DNA from: Trabulsiella odontotermitis | Lineage (GTDB): Bacteria > Pseudomonadota > Gammaproteobacteria > Enterobacterales > Enterobacteriaceae | Reading direction: 5' to 3' | NCBI RefSeq assembly: GCF_030053895.1 | Contig: NZ_CP125781.1 | Coordinates: 2,790,001 to 2,854,000, forward strand | Length of the DNA: 64,000 nt | In this document: piece after piece, positions 41,430-50,847 of the stretch | Position numbering within the stretch: position 1 is the stretch's first letter | How the letters are laid out: each line of letters opens with the position of its first letter | Translations under genes and position numbers: made by a program | Notes under the pieces: model-generated | Databases searched by the model: none | Seen by the model: the letters and a program-made list of their open reading frames with translations, nothing else | What the model was told of the DNA's origin: nothing

Positions 41430-42821
41430 TCAGGATTCCCACGCCTGCTCCGCTTTTGCGCCTTCAAACTGCGGCGGCGGCTTGCGGAAACGCTGCGTCA
41501 ACCAGCCGAGGTAGACAACCCCGACACCGGCCCAGACCAGCCCCAGCGTCAGCGAGGTGATCTCAAGGTTAATCCACAACACAGCGACGGTAGCCGCGCC
41601 AATCAGCGGCAGGATCAGATAATGCAGTTTCTCCTGCCAGGTTTTGTTACGCCCTTCCCTGCGCCAGAAGTGGTTAAACACCGACAGGTTCACGAAGGTG
41701 AAAGCCACCAGCGCACCGAAGTTGATCAGCGCCGTGGCAGTGACGAGATCGAAAAACAGAGCCGACAGCGCCACAATGCCCACCATGATCACGTTCAGCG
41801 CCGGGGTGCGCCATTTCGGATGCACATAACCAAAATATTTCTCCGGGAAGACGTTGTCGCGGCCCATCACGTACAGCAGGCGCGACACGCTGGCATGCGA
41901 CGCCAGCCCCGACGCCAGCGTATTCACGAACGTGGTGCACAGAAAAATGGACTGGAACAGTTTGCCGCCAACGTACAGGGCGATTTCCGGCAACGCGGCA
42001 TCGGGATCTTTAAAACGGCTGATATCCGGGAAAAACAGCTGCATAAAGAAGGACGCGGCGATGAAGATCAACCCGCCGTACAGCGCGGTGAGGAAAATCG
42101 CTTTCGGGATGGTTTTTGCCGCATCCGGCGTCTCTTCCGACAGCGTCGTCACGGCGTCAAAACCGAGGAACGAGAAACAGACAATGGTGGCCCCGGTAAT
42201 AATCGGGATCAGATGCGCATTCTGACTGATAAACGGTTGCAGCGACCAGACCGTCCCGACGCCCTCGCCTTTATGCAATCCGTCCACCACCAGGTAAATA
42301 AAGACCACGATGATGGCAATCTGCACCAGCACAAACAGCGCGTTAAAGTTCGCCACCAGGTTTACGCTCTTCAGGTTGGCGGCAGTCAGGATCGCCACAA
42401 ACGTCACTACCCATACCCACGGCGGTACGCCGGGAAATAATGCGGTGAGGTAAATCTTCGCCAGCAGTACGTTAATCATCGGCAGGAACAGATAATCAAG
42501 CAGCGACGACCAGCCGACCATGAAGCCCACGTGCGGGTTAATCGCTTTTTGCGCGTAGGTATAGGCGGAACCCGCCTGCGGGAACTGGCGCACCAGTTTG
42601 CCGTAGCTGATGGCGGTAAACAGCACGCCGGCCAGCGCCAGCAAATAGGAGGCCGGAACGTGGCCGTCGCTGATGCCGGAAACAATACCGAAGGTATCAA
42701 ACACGGTCATCGGCGTCAGGTAAGCAAGCCCCATCACCACGACCTGCCAGAGCTTGAGGGATTTACGCAACTGCGGTTTGCCCGCCTGCGTTGAGGTATT
42801 CACAGAGGAGTTAGCCGCCAT
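41430..42821 (-). CDS. puuP: Putrescine importer PuuP
   Basis: A 463-residue APC-superfamily permease with about 12 membrane segments, nearly collinear with E. coli PuuP (RKSLKLWQVVVMGLAYLTPMTVFDTFGIVSGISDGHVPASYLLALAG...). It imports putrescine by proton symport for the Puu pathway. I start at ATG 42821, preceded by a purine-rich GGGGGGAAAGGG, since the upstream in-frame extension has no homology. It is downstream of puuA on the same strand. Confidence 0.94.
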   Translation of the reverse strand: MAANSSVNTSTQAGKPQLRKSLKLWQVVVMGLAYLTPMTVFDTFGIVSGISDGHVPASYLLALAGVLFTAISYGKLVRQFPQAGSAYTYAQKAINPHVGFMVGWSSLLDYLFLPMINVLLAKIYLTALFPGVPPWVWVVTFVAILTAANLKSVNLVANFNALFVLVQIAIIVVFIYLVVDGLHKGEGVGTVWSLQPFISQNAHLIPIITGATIVCFSFLGFDAVTTLSEETPDAAKTIPKAIFLTALYGGLIFIAASFFMQLFFPDISRFKDPDAALPEIALYVGGKLFQSIFLCTTFVNTLASGLASHASVSRLLYVMGRDNVFPEKYFGYVHPKWRTPALNVIMVGIVALSALFFDLVTATALINFGALVAFTFVNLSVFNHFWRREGRNKTWQEKLHYLILPLIGAATVAVLWINLEITSLTLGLVWAGVGVVYLGWLTQRFRKPPPQFEGAKAEQAWES

Positions 42822-43156
42822 GCCCTTTCCCCCCTTTGCCGGCAATGATTTGCGTTCGTTGTTTCCTTCGAACACACCTGCTTAGCAAGGGGGTAAATCG
42901 TGTGAGATCGGTAGTCAAGAAGCGTTCACGGTGCGGGAGTGGCCCGTACTCACAGCGGCTCAGGCAACCGCCCTCGCCATGCGGGTATTTAAACATCTGC
43001 ATCATCTCATTTCCTCGTCACAAAATCTGTCGTGTTTCTGAAGACCCGATGCCGCCAGCGCTCCATAACGCGACATACGGGAAATGGCAGGGTTTCCTGC
43101 AAAGTCTGGCTGCCCGGCTCCGCGCAGGCAGCATGATGCTACAGTCTTATCTAATA
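42822..43156. other. puuA-puuP intergenic region
   Basis: A 335-bp gap within the putative puuAP transcript. It contains a GC-rich stretch (42940-42990) able to fold and a possible ORF of 64 codons at 42811-43005 (minus) that overlaps puuP and has no recognisable features. No clear terminator. Confidence 0.45.
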
Positions 43157-44575
43157 TCAGGCGTTTTTCAGCATCCACTCGATTTCGGTATCGGTGATGA
43201 GACGCTCAAACTGGATTAATTCGTCATTCTTACACGCGTGGTAAACGTGGCAAAAACGCGCTCCCAGCAGGTCACGCAGCGCGGCACTCTCGGTGAATTC
43301 ACACAGCGCGTCACTCTGGCGGATCGGGAACGGCAGGCCGTCCTGCTCCAGCCCATTGCCTTCGACTTCTGCCGGTAACGGCAAATCGTTATCGAGGCCG
43401 TGCAAAATGCCCGCCAGCAGGGTGGCCATCACCAGATAGGGGTTGGCATCTGCACCGGCCACCCGGTATTCAACACGATGGTTGTCGCGGTCGCCGCAGG
43501 GAATTCGCAGCGCAACCGTACGGTTGTTGTGCCCCCACGACGCCTGCGTTGGCACATACATGCCAGGCTGGAAACGGCGATACGAATTTACGTTAGGCGC
43601 TAACAGTGCCATAGAGGCAGGCATCAGGTCTATCATTCCCGCCAGTGCCCGCTTCAGCGTGCTCGAATCTTCGCCATCGGCGTCCGCCAGCACGTTTTCG
43701 CCTTTATTATTCAGGATGCTGATATGGATATGCATCCCGCTGCCCGCATGCTCTTCATACGGTTTCGCCATAAACGTGGCGTGCATTTTATGCTTCTCGG
43801 CCACCAGGCGAACCAGACGCTTTAGCGCCAGCGCATCGTCACAGGCATCCAGTACGTTGTCAGTATGATGGAGGTTGATTTCGAATTGACCGGGCGAGGC
43901 TTCGGCGACGGCACCATCCGCCGGGATCAGTTGCATCCGCGCCAGGTCATCAATATCCGTCAGCACGTCGGCGAAATGGTTCAGGTTATCAACGGAATAG
44001 ACCTGACTTTGCATATTGCGATCCTGCGTACCTGGCGCGCACGGCGGCTGGAGATACCCTTCTGCGTCACGCTGCCGGTCCAGTAAATAGAACTCCAGCT
44101 CTACCGCTACCACGGGGTGCAGACCGCGCTGGCGAAGCTGCTGCCAGAGTCGGTTCAGTACGTTCCGCGGCTCAACGTCAAAGGGAGCGCCATCTTCATC
44201 CAGCATGGTCAGCATCATCTGACCGATAAACTCCGGGTCCGCCGCGGACGGTGTCAGCGTACCCAGTACAGGAACACAACTGCGATCCGGCTCACCCAGC
44301 TCCTGCCCTAGCCCGGCTTCTTCAACCACATTGCCGAGGATATCCATGGCAAACACCGAGGCCGGGAAATAACAGCCCTTCTCTAACTTGCGTAGCCCCG
44401 AAACCGGAATACGCTTGCCGCGGAAGCAGCCGTTCAGATCGGTTAACAGAACATCGACATACTGCGTTTGCGGGTAACGTTCGAGATAGTGTTTTACTTC
44501 GCGCGCAAACGCGCTACTTCGTCTCTCTTCAGACTGCTGAACAAAATTCTTAACTTCTACGATATTGGTTTCCAT
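43157..44575 (-). CDS. puuA: Gamma-glutamylputrescine synthetase PuuA
   Basis: A 472-residue glutamine-synthetase-family ligase, same length as E. coli PuuA. It joins putrescine to glutamate with ATP, the first step of putrescine breakdown. Motifs: VAVELEFYLL and AEASPGQFEINL (metal-binding Glu residues), HATFMAKPYEEHAGSGMHIHISI and NRTVALRIPCGD. The divergent puuD lies 213 bp away, with PuuR-like boxes between. Confidence 0.96.
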   Translation of the reverse strand: METNIVEVKNFVQQSEERRSSAFAREVKHYLERYPQTQYVDVLLTDLNGCFRGKRIPVSGLRKLEKGCYFPASVFAMDILGNVVEEAGLGQELGEPDRSCVPVLGTLTPSAADPEFIGQMMLTMLDEDGAPFDVEPRNVLNRLWQQLRQRGLHPVVAVELEFYLLDRQRDAEGYLQPPCAPGTQDRNMQSQVYSVDNLNHFADVLTDIDDLARMQLIPADGAVAEASPGQFEINLHHTDNVLDACDDALALKRLVRLVAEKHKMHATFMAKPYEEHAGSGMHIHISILNNKGENVLADADGEDSSTLKRALAGMIDLMPASMALLAPNVNSYRRFQPGMYVPTQASWGHNNRTVALRIPCGDRDNHRVEYRVAGADANPYLVMATLLAGILHGLDNDLPLPAEVEGNGLEQDGLPFPIRQSDALCEFTESAALRDLLGARFCHVYHACKNDELIQFERLITDTEIEWMLKNA

Positions 44576-44620
44576 GATTCACCGCCGTTGCTTTGAGGTA
44601 CGGTCACTGACACAGACCGT

Positions 44621-44731
44621 TAAATATAATGTCCATTCATCGACTCTGGCTGCAATCCAAATGTTTGTCAAATGTTAAATGAAGTTTGCAAACAAGTTAT
44701 CTCACTGCTAGATTGAGAAAATATTGAACGG
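44621..44731. promoter_or_regulatory. Candidate PuuR operators between puuA and puuD
   Basis: TAAATATAATGTCCA at 44621-44635 matches 12 of 15 positions of the E. coli PuuR box AAAATATAATGAACA. GAAAATATTGAACGG at 44716-44731 is a second, gapped match. Repression from here of both divergent units is expected by analogy with E. coli. Confidence 0.65.
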
Positions 44732-44787
44732 AAATTTGCAACAGGGAACCGTTTGGCAATAATTTTTTCCAGAACGTGAGGCCGATC

Positions 44788-45552
44788 ATGGGCAATATAT
44801 TTGACAAGCCAGTCATTGGTGTTGTGATGTGCAGGAACAGGATCAAGGGTCACGAGACCCAGACTTTGCAGGAGAAGTACCTGAATGCCGTTTTAAACGT
44901 CGGAGGATTGCCCATCGCGTTACCGCATGCGCTGGCAGAACCGGAACTTTTTGCCGCCCTGTTACCAAAACTTGATGGTATTTTCCTGCCAGGTAGCCCG
45001 AGCAATGTACAGCCGCACCTCTATGGTGAAAACGGCGATGAGCCTGACGCCGATCCCGGGCGTGATCAACTGAGCATGGCGTTAATCACCGCCGCGCTCG
45101 AAAGGCGCATCCCCCTTTTCGCCATCTGCCGGGGAATGCAGGAAATGGTTGTCGCTACTGGCGGGACTCTGTATCGTCGCCTGTACGATCACGCCCAGTT
45201 TCTGGAACACCGCGAAGATGCGGAGTTACCGGTGGAGCAGCAGTACGCGCCTTCGCATGAAGTTCAGGTGCAGGAAGGCGGATTGCTTTCAGCATTACTG
45301 CCCGGTTGCAGCACATTCTGGGTCAACTCCCTGCACGGTCAGGGCGCAAAAACACTGGGGCCGCGGCTGCGCGTTGAAGCGCGTTCGCAGGATGGGTTGG
45401 TGGAAGCCGTGAGCGTTCACGATCATCCTTACGCGCTGGGCGTTCAGTGGCACCCGGAATGGAACAGTAGCGAATACGCCCTGTCGCGTTTGTTGCTCGA
45501 AGGTTTTATTACTGCCTGTCAGAACTATCTCGCTGAAAAGCAGCGACTCTGA
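44788..45552 (+). CDS. puuD: Gamma-glutamyl-GABA hydrolase PuuD
   Basis: A 254-residue class-I glutamine-amidotransferase-like hydrolase, same length as E. coli PuuD. It releases glutamate from gamma-glutamyl-GABA, the last Puu step giving GABA. Nucleophile Cys114 is in FAICRGMQE; His and Glu are in GVQWHPEW. ATG 44788 follows GTGAGGCCGATC. First gene of the puuDRCB transcript. Confidence 0.95.
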   Translation: MGNIFDKPVIGVVMCRNRIKGHETQTLQEKYLNAVLNVGGLPIALPHALAEPELFAALLPKLDGIFLPGSPSNVQPHLYGENGDEPDADPGRDQLSMALITAALERRIPLFAICRGMQEMVVATGGTLYRRLYDHAQFLEHREDAELPVEQQYAPSHEVQVQEGGLLSALLPGCSTFWVNSLHGQGAKTLGPRLRVEARSQDGLVEAVSVHDHPYALGVQWHPEWNSSEYALSRLLLEGFITACQNYLAEKQRL

Positions 45553-45578
45553 CCACTACTGTTAAGGAAATAGAAATT

Positions 45579-46136
45579 ATGAGCGATGACGGCCTGGCTC
45601 CGGGGAAACGTCTGGCGGAGATTCGACAACAACTGGGTCTTTCTCAGCGTCGCGCAGCCGAACTGTCTGGATTAACACACAGTGCAATCAGCACTATTGA
45701 ACAGGATAAAGTCAGCCCGGCGATCAGCTCGCTCCAGAAGCTGCTGAAAGTTTACGGACTGTCTCTCTCCGAGTTCTTTGCCGAACCGGAAAAACCGGAC
45801 GAGCCACAGGTCGTTATCAATCAGGACGATCTGATCGAAATCGGCAGTCAGGGTGTTTCCATGAAGCTGATTCATAACGGGAATCCTAATCGCACACTGG
45901 CGATGATCTTCGAGACGTACCAGCCCGGTACGACGACAGGCGAGCGGATCAAACACCAGGGTGAGGAGATTGGCACAATACTGGAAGGTGAAGTGGTATT
46001 GACCATAAACGGACAGTCGTACCACTTAGTTGCGGGACAGAGTTATGCCATCAACACCGGCATTCCTCACAGTTTCAGCAACACCTCGGCAGGCATCTGC
46101 CGCATCATCAGCGCCCACACTCCCACCACGTTCTGA
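45579..46136 (+). CDS. puuR: Putrescine-responsive repressor PuuR
   Basis: A 185-residue repressor, same length as in E. coli: an XRE-type HTH (IRQQLGLSQRRAAELSGLTHSAISTIEQDKVSP, about residues 14-46) and a C-terminal cupin domain (HQGEEIGTILEGEVVLTINGQSYHL). Putrescine relieves its repression of puu genes. It lies between puuD and puuC as in E. coli. Confidence 0.96.
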   Translation: MSDDGLAPGKRLAEIRQQLGLSQRRAAELSGLTHSAISTIEQDKVSPAISSLQKLLKVYGLSLSEFFAEPEKPDEPQVVINQDDLIEIGSQGVSMKLIHNGNPNRTLAMIFETYQPGTTTGERIKHQGEEIGTILEGEVVLTINGQSYHLVAGQSYAINTGIPHSFSNTSAGICRIISAHTPTTF

Positions 46137-46143
46137 TTTTTCT

Positions 46144-46168
46144 GGCCTGACGCGTTCAGGCCTTTATT
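46144..46168 (+). terminator. Hairpin between puuR and puuC
   Basis: Arms GGCCTGA / TCAGGCC with a 5-nt loop, followed by TTTATT. It may be a partial terminator that lowers puuC-puuB expression relative to puuD-puuR. Confidence 0.5.
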
Positions 46169-46260
46169 AACACAAAGTGTCACAGGCGAACCCGCCTGCG
46201 GCTCTCTGCGGCCAGATTTTGCCGGAGCAATAATTTATCCGATTGAAATAAGAGGTTTTT

Positions 46261-47754
46261 ATGAATTTCCATCATCTGAATTACTGGCAGGGAAAAGCAA
46301 AAAATATCACGCCGGAAAGCCGTTTATTTATTAATGGCGAGTATTGCGAAGCACAGGATAACAGTACGTTCGCCACGCTGGATCCCGCCGCCCAGCGTCC
46401 GATTACTGCCGTCGCCCGCGGGAAAAAAGCTGACGTTGACCTCGCCGTACGTGCTGCACGTGAAGTGTTTGAGCGCGGCGACTGGTCGCAGGCGGCACCG
46501 GCGAAACGCAAAGCGGTGCTGAATAAGCTCGCGGATCTCATGGAGCAGTATCACGAGGAGCTGGCATTACTGGAAACGATCGATACCGGTAAACCGATTC
46601 GCCATAGCCTGCGTGATGATATTCCTGGCGCGGCCCGCGCTATCCGCTGGTATGCCGAAGCCATTGATAAAGTGTATGGCGAAGTGGCGACCACTTCACC
46701 GAATGAACTGGCGATGATCGTCCGCGAGCCGGTTGGTGTGATTGCCGCTATTGTGCCGTGGAACTTCCCGCTGCTGCTGGCCTGCTGGAAGCTCGGCCCG
46801 GCACTGGCCGCAGGTAACAGCGTCATCTTAAAACCCTCAGAAAAATCACCGCTGACGGCCCTGCGTCTGGCGGGGCTGGCAAAAGAAGCCGGGCTGCCGG
46901 ACGGCGTGCTCAACGTGATCAGCGGTTTCGGGCACGAAGCCGGGCAGGCGCTGTCGCTGCACCCGGACGTGGACGTTATCACCTTTACCGGCTCCACCCG
47001 CACCGGGAAACAACTGCTGAAAGACGCTGGCGATTCCAATATGAAGCGCGTCTGGCTGGAAGCGGGCGGCAAGAGCGCCAACGTGGTTTTTGCTGACTGC
47101 CCGGATCTGGAAAAAGCAGCCGCCGCCACCGCGGCGGGGATCTTCTACAACCAGGGGCAGGTCTGCATCGCCGGCACCCGTCTGCTGGTGGAAGAGAGCA
47201 TCGCCGACCGTTTCCTTGCGCTGTTGAAAGAACAGGCGAAAAACTGGCAGCCAGGCAACCCGCTCGATCCCGCCTGCACCATGGGCACCCTGATCGACAA
47301 CGCCCACGCCGACACGGTGCAGAGTTTTATCCGCGACGGCGAATCCGGCAATACACTGTTGCTCGACGGTCGCAGCGATGCCCATCCGGCGGCTGTCGGC
47401 CCGACCATTTTTGTGGATGTCGATCCCAACTCGCATATATCACGCGACGAAATTTTCGGCCCGGTGCTGGTTGTTAATCGCTTTCGTAGTGAAGAGGACG
47501 CGCTGCAACTGGCGAATGACAGCGATTACGGACTCGGCGCGGCAGTGTGGACCGGGTCGCTTAATCGCGCGCACCGCATGAGCCGTCGCCTGAAAGCGGG
47601 GTCAGTTTTTGTGAACAACTATAACGACGGGGATATGACCGTACCGTTTGGCGGTTATAAGCAAAGCGGCAATGGTCGCGATAAGTCCCTGCATGCCCTT
47701 GAGAAATTTAGCGAACTGAAAACCATCTGGATTGCCCTGGAGCCTTCATCATGA
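46261..47754 (+). CDS. puuC: Gamma-glutamyl-gamma-aminobutyraldehyde dehydrogenase PuuC
   Basis: A 497-residue NAD(P)-dependent aldehyde dehydrogenase (E. coli PuuC 495). Catalytic Cys302 is in GQVCIAG and general base Glu267 in LEAGGKS; FTGSTRTG (242-249) binds the cofactor. It oxidises gamma-glutamyl-gamma-aminobutyraldehyde made by PuuB. Its last 4 bp overlap puuB (ATGA), showing translational coupling. Confidence 0.95.
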   Translation: MNFHHLNYWQGKAKNITPESRLFINGEYCEAQDNSTFATLDPAAQRPITAVARGKKADVDLAVRAAREVFERGDWSQAAPAKRKAVLNKLADLMEQYHEELALLETIDTGKPIRHSLRDDIPGAARAIRWYAEAIDKVYGEVATTSPNELAMIVREPVGVIAAIVPWNFPLLLACWKLGPALAAGNSVILKPSEKSPLTALRLAGLAKEAGLPDGVLNVISGFGHEAGQALSLHPDVDVITFTGSTRTGKQLLKDAGDSNMKRVWLEAGGKSANVVFADCPDLEKAAAATAAGIFYNQGQVCIAGTRLLVEESIADRFLALLKEQAKNWQPGNPLDPACTMGTLIDNAHADTVQSFIRDGESGNTLLLDGRSDAHPAAVGPTIFVDVDPNSHISRDEIFGPVLVVNRFRSEEDALQLANDSDYGLGAAVWTGSLNRAHRMSRRLKAGSVFVNNYNDGDMTVPFGGYKQSGNGRDKSLHALEKFSELKTIWIALEPSS

Positions 47755-49031
47755 CTGAACATACCACCAGCTATTATGCCGCCAGCGCCAATAAATATGC
47801 GCCATTTCCGACGCTTTCAGAATCCATCACCTGTGACGTCTGCGTGGTGGGCGGCGGTTACACCGGCCTCTCTTCCGCCCTGCATCTTGCTGAGATGGGT
47901 TATGACGTGGTGTTGCTGGAATCCGCCCGTATCGGTTTTGGCGCCAGTGGTCGCAATGGCGGCCAACTGGTGAACTCCTACAGCCGCGACATCGACGTGA
48001 TTGAAAACAACTACGGCCCGGACGCCGCCCGCATGCTCGGTAGCATGATGTTTGAAGGCGGCGAGATCATTCGCGAACGCATTAAACGCTACCAGATTGA
48101 CTGCGATTACCGCCCCGGCGGCCTGTTTGTGGCACTGAACCCTAAACAGCTGGCAACGCTCGAAGAGCAAAAAGAGAACTGGGAGCGCTACGGCAACACG
48201 CAACTGGAGATGCTGGACGCCGACGCCATCGCCAGAGAGGTGAATACCGATCGCTACGTCGGCGCCCTGCTCGACCGCAGCGGCGGGCATATTCATCCGC
48301 TGAATCTTGCCATTGGCGAAGCCGACGCGATCCGTCTGAACGGCGGGCGTGTCTACGAACAATCGCCGGTGACCAGGATCCAGCACAGCAATCCGGCAGT
48401 GGTCAGTACGGAAAAAGGCCAGGTGACCGCCCGCTATGTGATCGTCGCCGGTAACGCCTATCTCGGTGATAAAGTCGAGCCGGAACTGGCAAAACGCAGT
48501 ATGCCATGCGGTACGCAGGTGGTAACCACCGAACCACTGTCAGCGGAAGTGGCGCAGTCGCTGATCCCGAATAACTACTGCGTGGAAGATTGTAACTATC
48601 TGCTGGATTACTACCGTCTGACCGGCGATAACCGCCTGCTGTACGGCGGCGGCGTGGTGTATGGCGCGCGCGATCCCGATGACGTTGAGCGCCTGATCAT
48701 GCCGAAACTGCTCAAAACGTTCCCACAACTGAAAGGGGTGAAAATCGATTACCGCTGGACCGGCAACTTCCTGCTGACGCTCTCAAGGATGCCGCAGTTT
48801 GGCCGCCTGTCCGGTAACATTTATTACATGCAGGGTTACAGCGGCCACGGCGTGACCTGCACGCACCTGGCCGGCCGACTGGTTTCAGAAGCATTACGCG
48901 GTGATGCAGAGCGTTTCGACGCGTTTGCAAAACTGCCGCATTACCCGTTCCCTGGCGGGCGCAATCTGCGCATTCCGTTTACCGCCATGGGCGCGGCGTA
49001 CTACAGTCTCCGCGATCGCCTTGGGGTTTAA
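47751..49031 (+). CDS. puuB: Gamma-glutamylputrescine oxidase PuuB
   Basis: A 426-residue DAO-family FAD oxidase, same length as E. coli PuuB. The dinucleotide-binding motif VVGGGYTGLSSALHLAEMG is near residue 32, and the FAD-contact MQGYSGHGVTCTHLAG near the C-terminus. It oxidises gamma-glutamylputrescine to the aldehyde, releasing ammonia and hydrogen peroxide. In E. coli puuE (GABA transaminase) follows; here a terminator does. Confidence 0.95.
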   Translation: MTEHTTSYYAASANKYAPFPTLSESITCDVCVVGGGYTGLSSALHLAEMGYDVVLLESARIGFGASGRNGGQLVNSYSRDIDVIENNYGPDAARMLGSMMFEGGEIIRERIKRYQIDCDYRPGGLFVALNPKQLATLEEQKENWERYGNTQLEMLDADAIAREVNTDRYVGALLDRSGGHIHPLNLAIGEADAIRLNGGRVYEQSPVTRIQHSNPAVVSTEKGQVTARYVIVAGNAYLGDKVEPELAKRSMPCGTQVVTTEPLSAEVAQSLIPNNYCVEDCNYLLDYYRLTGDNRLLYGGGVVYGARDPDDVERLIMPKLLKTFPQLKGVKIDYRWTGNFLLTLSRMPQFGRLSGNIYYMQGYSGHGVTCTHLAGRLVSEALRGDAERFDAFAKLPHYPFPGGRNLRIPFTAMGAAYYSLRDRLGV

Positions 49032-49038
49032 TGGCCCA

Positions 49039-49070
49039 CGCACAGGGTGATCCCCCCTGTGCGTTTTTTT
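49039..49070 (+). terminator. Terminator ending the puuDRCB unit
   Basis: Stem CGCACAGGG / CCCTGTGCG with 7-nt loop and seven Ts, starting 8 bp after puuB. It confirms that no puuE is part of this transcript. Confidence 0.9.
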
Positions 49071-50490
49071 ACTGTGATTTTATTCTGGGGTATTTCTGCA
49101 ACCAGCGTCCGCTGACCATACGCCAGTAGAACAGCACGCCGCGTACTGCCCAGTCGAGGAACATACCGAGCCAGACGCCGATCACCCCCATGCCGAGCAT
49201 AATCCCCAGCACATAGCCCGCCACCACGCGGCAACCCCACATGCTGAACATCGATACCCACATGGCGAAACGTGCATCACGCGCCCCTTTCAGCCCTGAC
49301 GGCAACACCCATGACGCCGCCCAGATCGGCATAAACGCCGCATTGAGCCACAGCAGCACTTTCACCACCTCCTGGACATTCTGGTCCTGGGTGTAAAACG
49401 CGGCGAACACGCCGGCAAGCGGCGCGGTTCCCCAGGCGATCACCGTCAGTCCTATCGTCGACAGCCAGAATACATGGCGCAACTGGCGTTCCGCCTGACC
49501 AATCTGCCCTTTGCCGAGACGCTTCCCGGTGATAATTGTTGATGCAGAACCCAACGCGTTCCCCGGCAGGTTGATGAGTGACGCCACGGAGAAGGCGATA
49601 AAGTTGCCTGCAATGACGTCCGTCCCCATCCCGGCAACAAACATCTGCGTCAGCAGTTTACCGCCGTTAAACAGCACTGATTCAATACTGGCGGGGATCC
49701 CGATGCCCATCACTTCCCAAATGATGCCGAAATTTAACGGCCTGAAGTAACTTCTCAGGGAGATCCGCAGGGATTTCACCCCTTTGATCAGCACCAGTAC
49801 GATGGCTATCGCGCCGATATAGCGTGAGATGGTTAACCCGAGCCCGGCGCCCACAAACCCCAGCCCTTGCCAGGACAGGAAACCGTAGATTAACCCGCTG
49901 CTGATGATAATGTTCAGGATGTTCATTCCGCCGTTAATCAGCAGCGGAATTTTGGTATTGCCCGCCCCGCGCAACGCGCCGCTACCAATCAATGCAATGG
50001 CTGCCGCCGGGTAGCTAATCACCGTCAGCTCGAGGTAAGTTAACGCCAGCGCTTTCACCGGCTCTGTCGCCGCTCCCGCAATGATGTCAATAATCTCTTT
50101 GCCAAAGGCGTGAATAACAATCGCCAGCACCACGGAAAACAGCGCCATAATCACCAGAGATTGCCGTGCCGCCGCCCTCGCCCGCTTGTGATCGCGTTTG
50201 CCCAGACTGAACGCCACCACCACCGTCGTACCCAGATCGATCGCCGCAAAGAAGGCCATCACCACCATGTTGAAGCTGTCCGCAAGACCGACGCCAGCCA
50301 TGGATTCCGCCCCCAGCCAGCTGACCAGAAACGTGCTCAATACGCCCATCAACAGAACGCAGGTGTTTTCCAGAAAAATAGGCACAGCAAGGGGGGTGAT
50401 TTCACGCCAGAAGAGGACCCGATAACTTTTTCGGTTTTTATACCAGGCCGTGCGTTCTACGGACTGGCGAAATGCTGCGGTGACGTTCAA
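49069..50490 (-). CDS. yeeO: MATE-family efflux transporter YeeO
   Basis: A 473-residue MatE protein with 12 hydrophobic segments. WREITPLAVPIFLENTCVLLMGVLSTFLVSWLGAESMAGVGLADSFN matches E. coli YeeO, implicated in flavin (FMN/FAD) and dipeptide export. E. coli YeeO is annotated with a longer N-terminus (547); here ATG 50490 gives a shorter and more usual MATE length. Next to a tRNA-Asn gene, as in E. coli. Confidence 0.92.
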   Translation of the reverse strand: MNVTAAFRQSVERTAWYKNRKSYRVLFWREITPLAVPIFLENTCVLLMGVLSTFLVSWLGAESMAGVGLADSFNMVVMAFFAAIDLGTTVVVAFSLGKRDHKRARAAARQSLVIMALFSVVLAIVIHAFGKEIIDIIAGAATEPVKALALTYLELTVISYPAAAIALIGSGALRGAGNTKIPLLINGGMNILNIIISSGLIYGFLSWQGLGFVGAGLGLTISRYIGAIAIVLVLIKGVKSLRISLRSYFRPLNFGIIWEVMGIGIPASIESVLFNGGKLLTQMFVAGMGTDVIAGNFIAFSVASLINLPGNALGSASTIITGKRLGKGQIGQAERQLRHVFWLSTIGLTVIAWGTAPLAGVFAAFYTQDQNVQEVVKVLLWLNAAFMPIWAASWVLPSGLKGARDARFAMWVSMFSMWGCRVVAGYVLGIMLGMGVIGVWLGMFLDWAVRGVLFYWRMVSGRWLQKYPRIKSQ

Positions 50491-50682
50491 GAGGGACCTT
50501 AATGAGAAAGTTGAAACTCCATTTCAAATGATGATGGAGAATGCGCAAAGCTGCAAAATATTTTTCTGTATTAATTGGCGGAAATTACAACAAATTGTTG
50601 TCAGAAGAAGCAATCAGACGCGATTGCGCGAAATGGGGTTTGACAAAGATTTTTTCGCCGCTAAGATAACCCTCCACACGAT

Positions 50683-50758
50683 TCCTCTGTAGTTCAGTCG
50701 GTAGAACGGCGGACTGTTAATCCGTATGTCACTGGTTCGAGTCCAGTCAGAGGAGCCA
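50683..50758 (+). tRNA. tRNA-Asn (GTT), copy 4
   Basis: Identical 76-nt tRNA-Asn with encoded CCA, upstream of yeeO's start and facing cobT. The flank CACACGAT before the tRNA matches copies 1 and 2. Confidence 0.95.
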
Positions 50759-50763
50759 GATTC

Positions 50764-50793
50764 AAAAAAGCCTGCTTTCGAGCAGGCTTTTTT
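50764..50793 (+). terminator. tRNA-Asn copy 4 terminator
   Basis: AAAAAGCCTGCT-TTCG-AGCAGGCTTTTTT hairpin as at copies 1 and 2. Confidence 0.92.
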
Positions 50794-50847
50794 GCCTTTC
50801 AGTTGCTGTTGATGCAACTGCCGAGACCCCACCAGGCAACCACAAAA

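Noticed and set aside
41394..42440. Long open frame (348 codons) on the plus strand opposite puuP
   Set aside because: It is antisense to a strongly conserved puuP gene, is rich in Gln, Arg and His as expected of a GC-rich shadow frame, and has no recognisable domain.
42811..43005. 64-codon ORF between puuP and puuA
   Set aside because: It overlaps the puuP start, has unusual composition and no conserved feature; it is probably chance.
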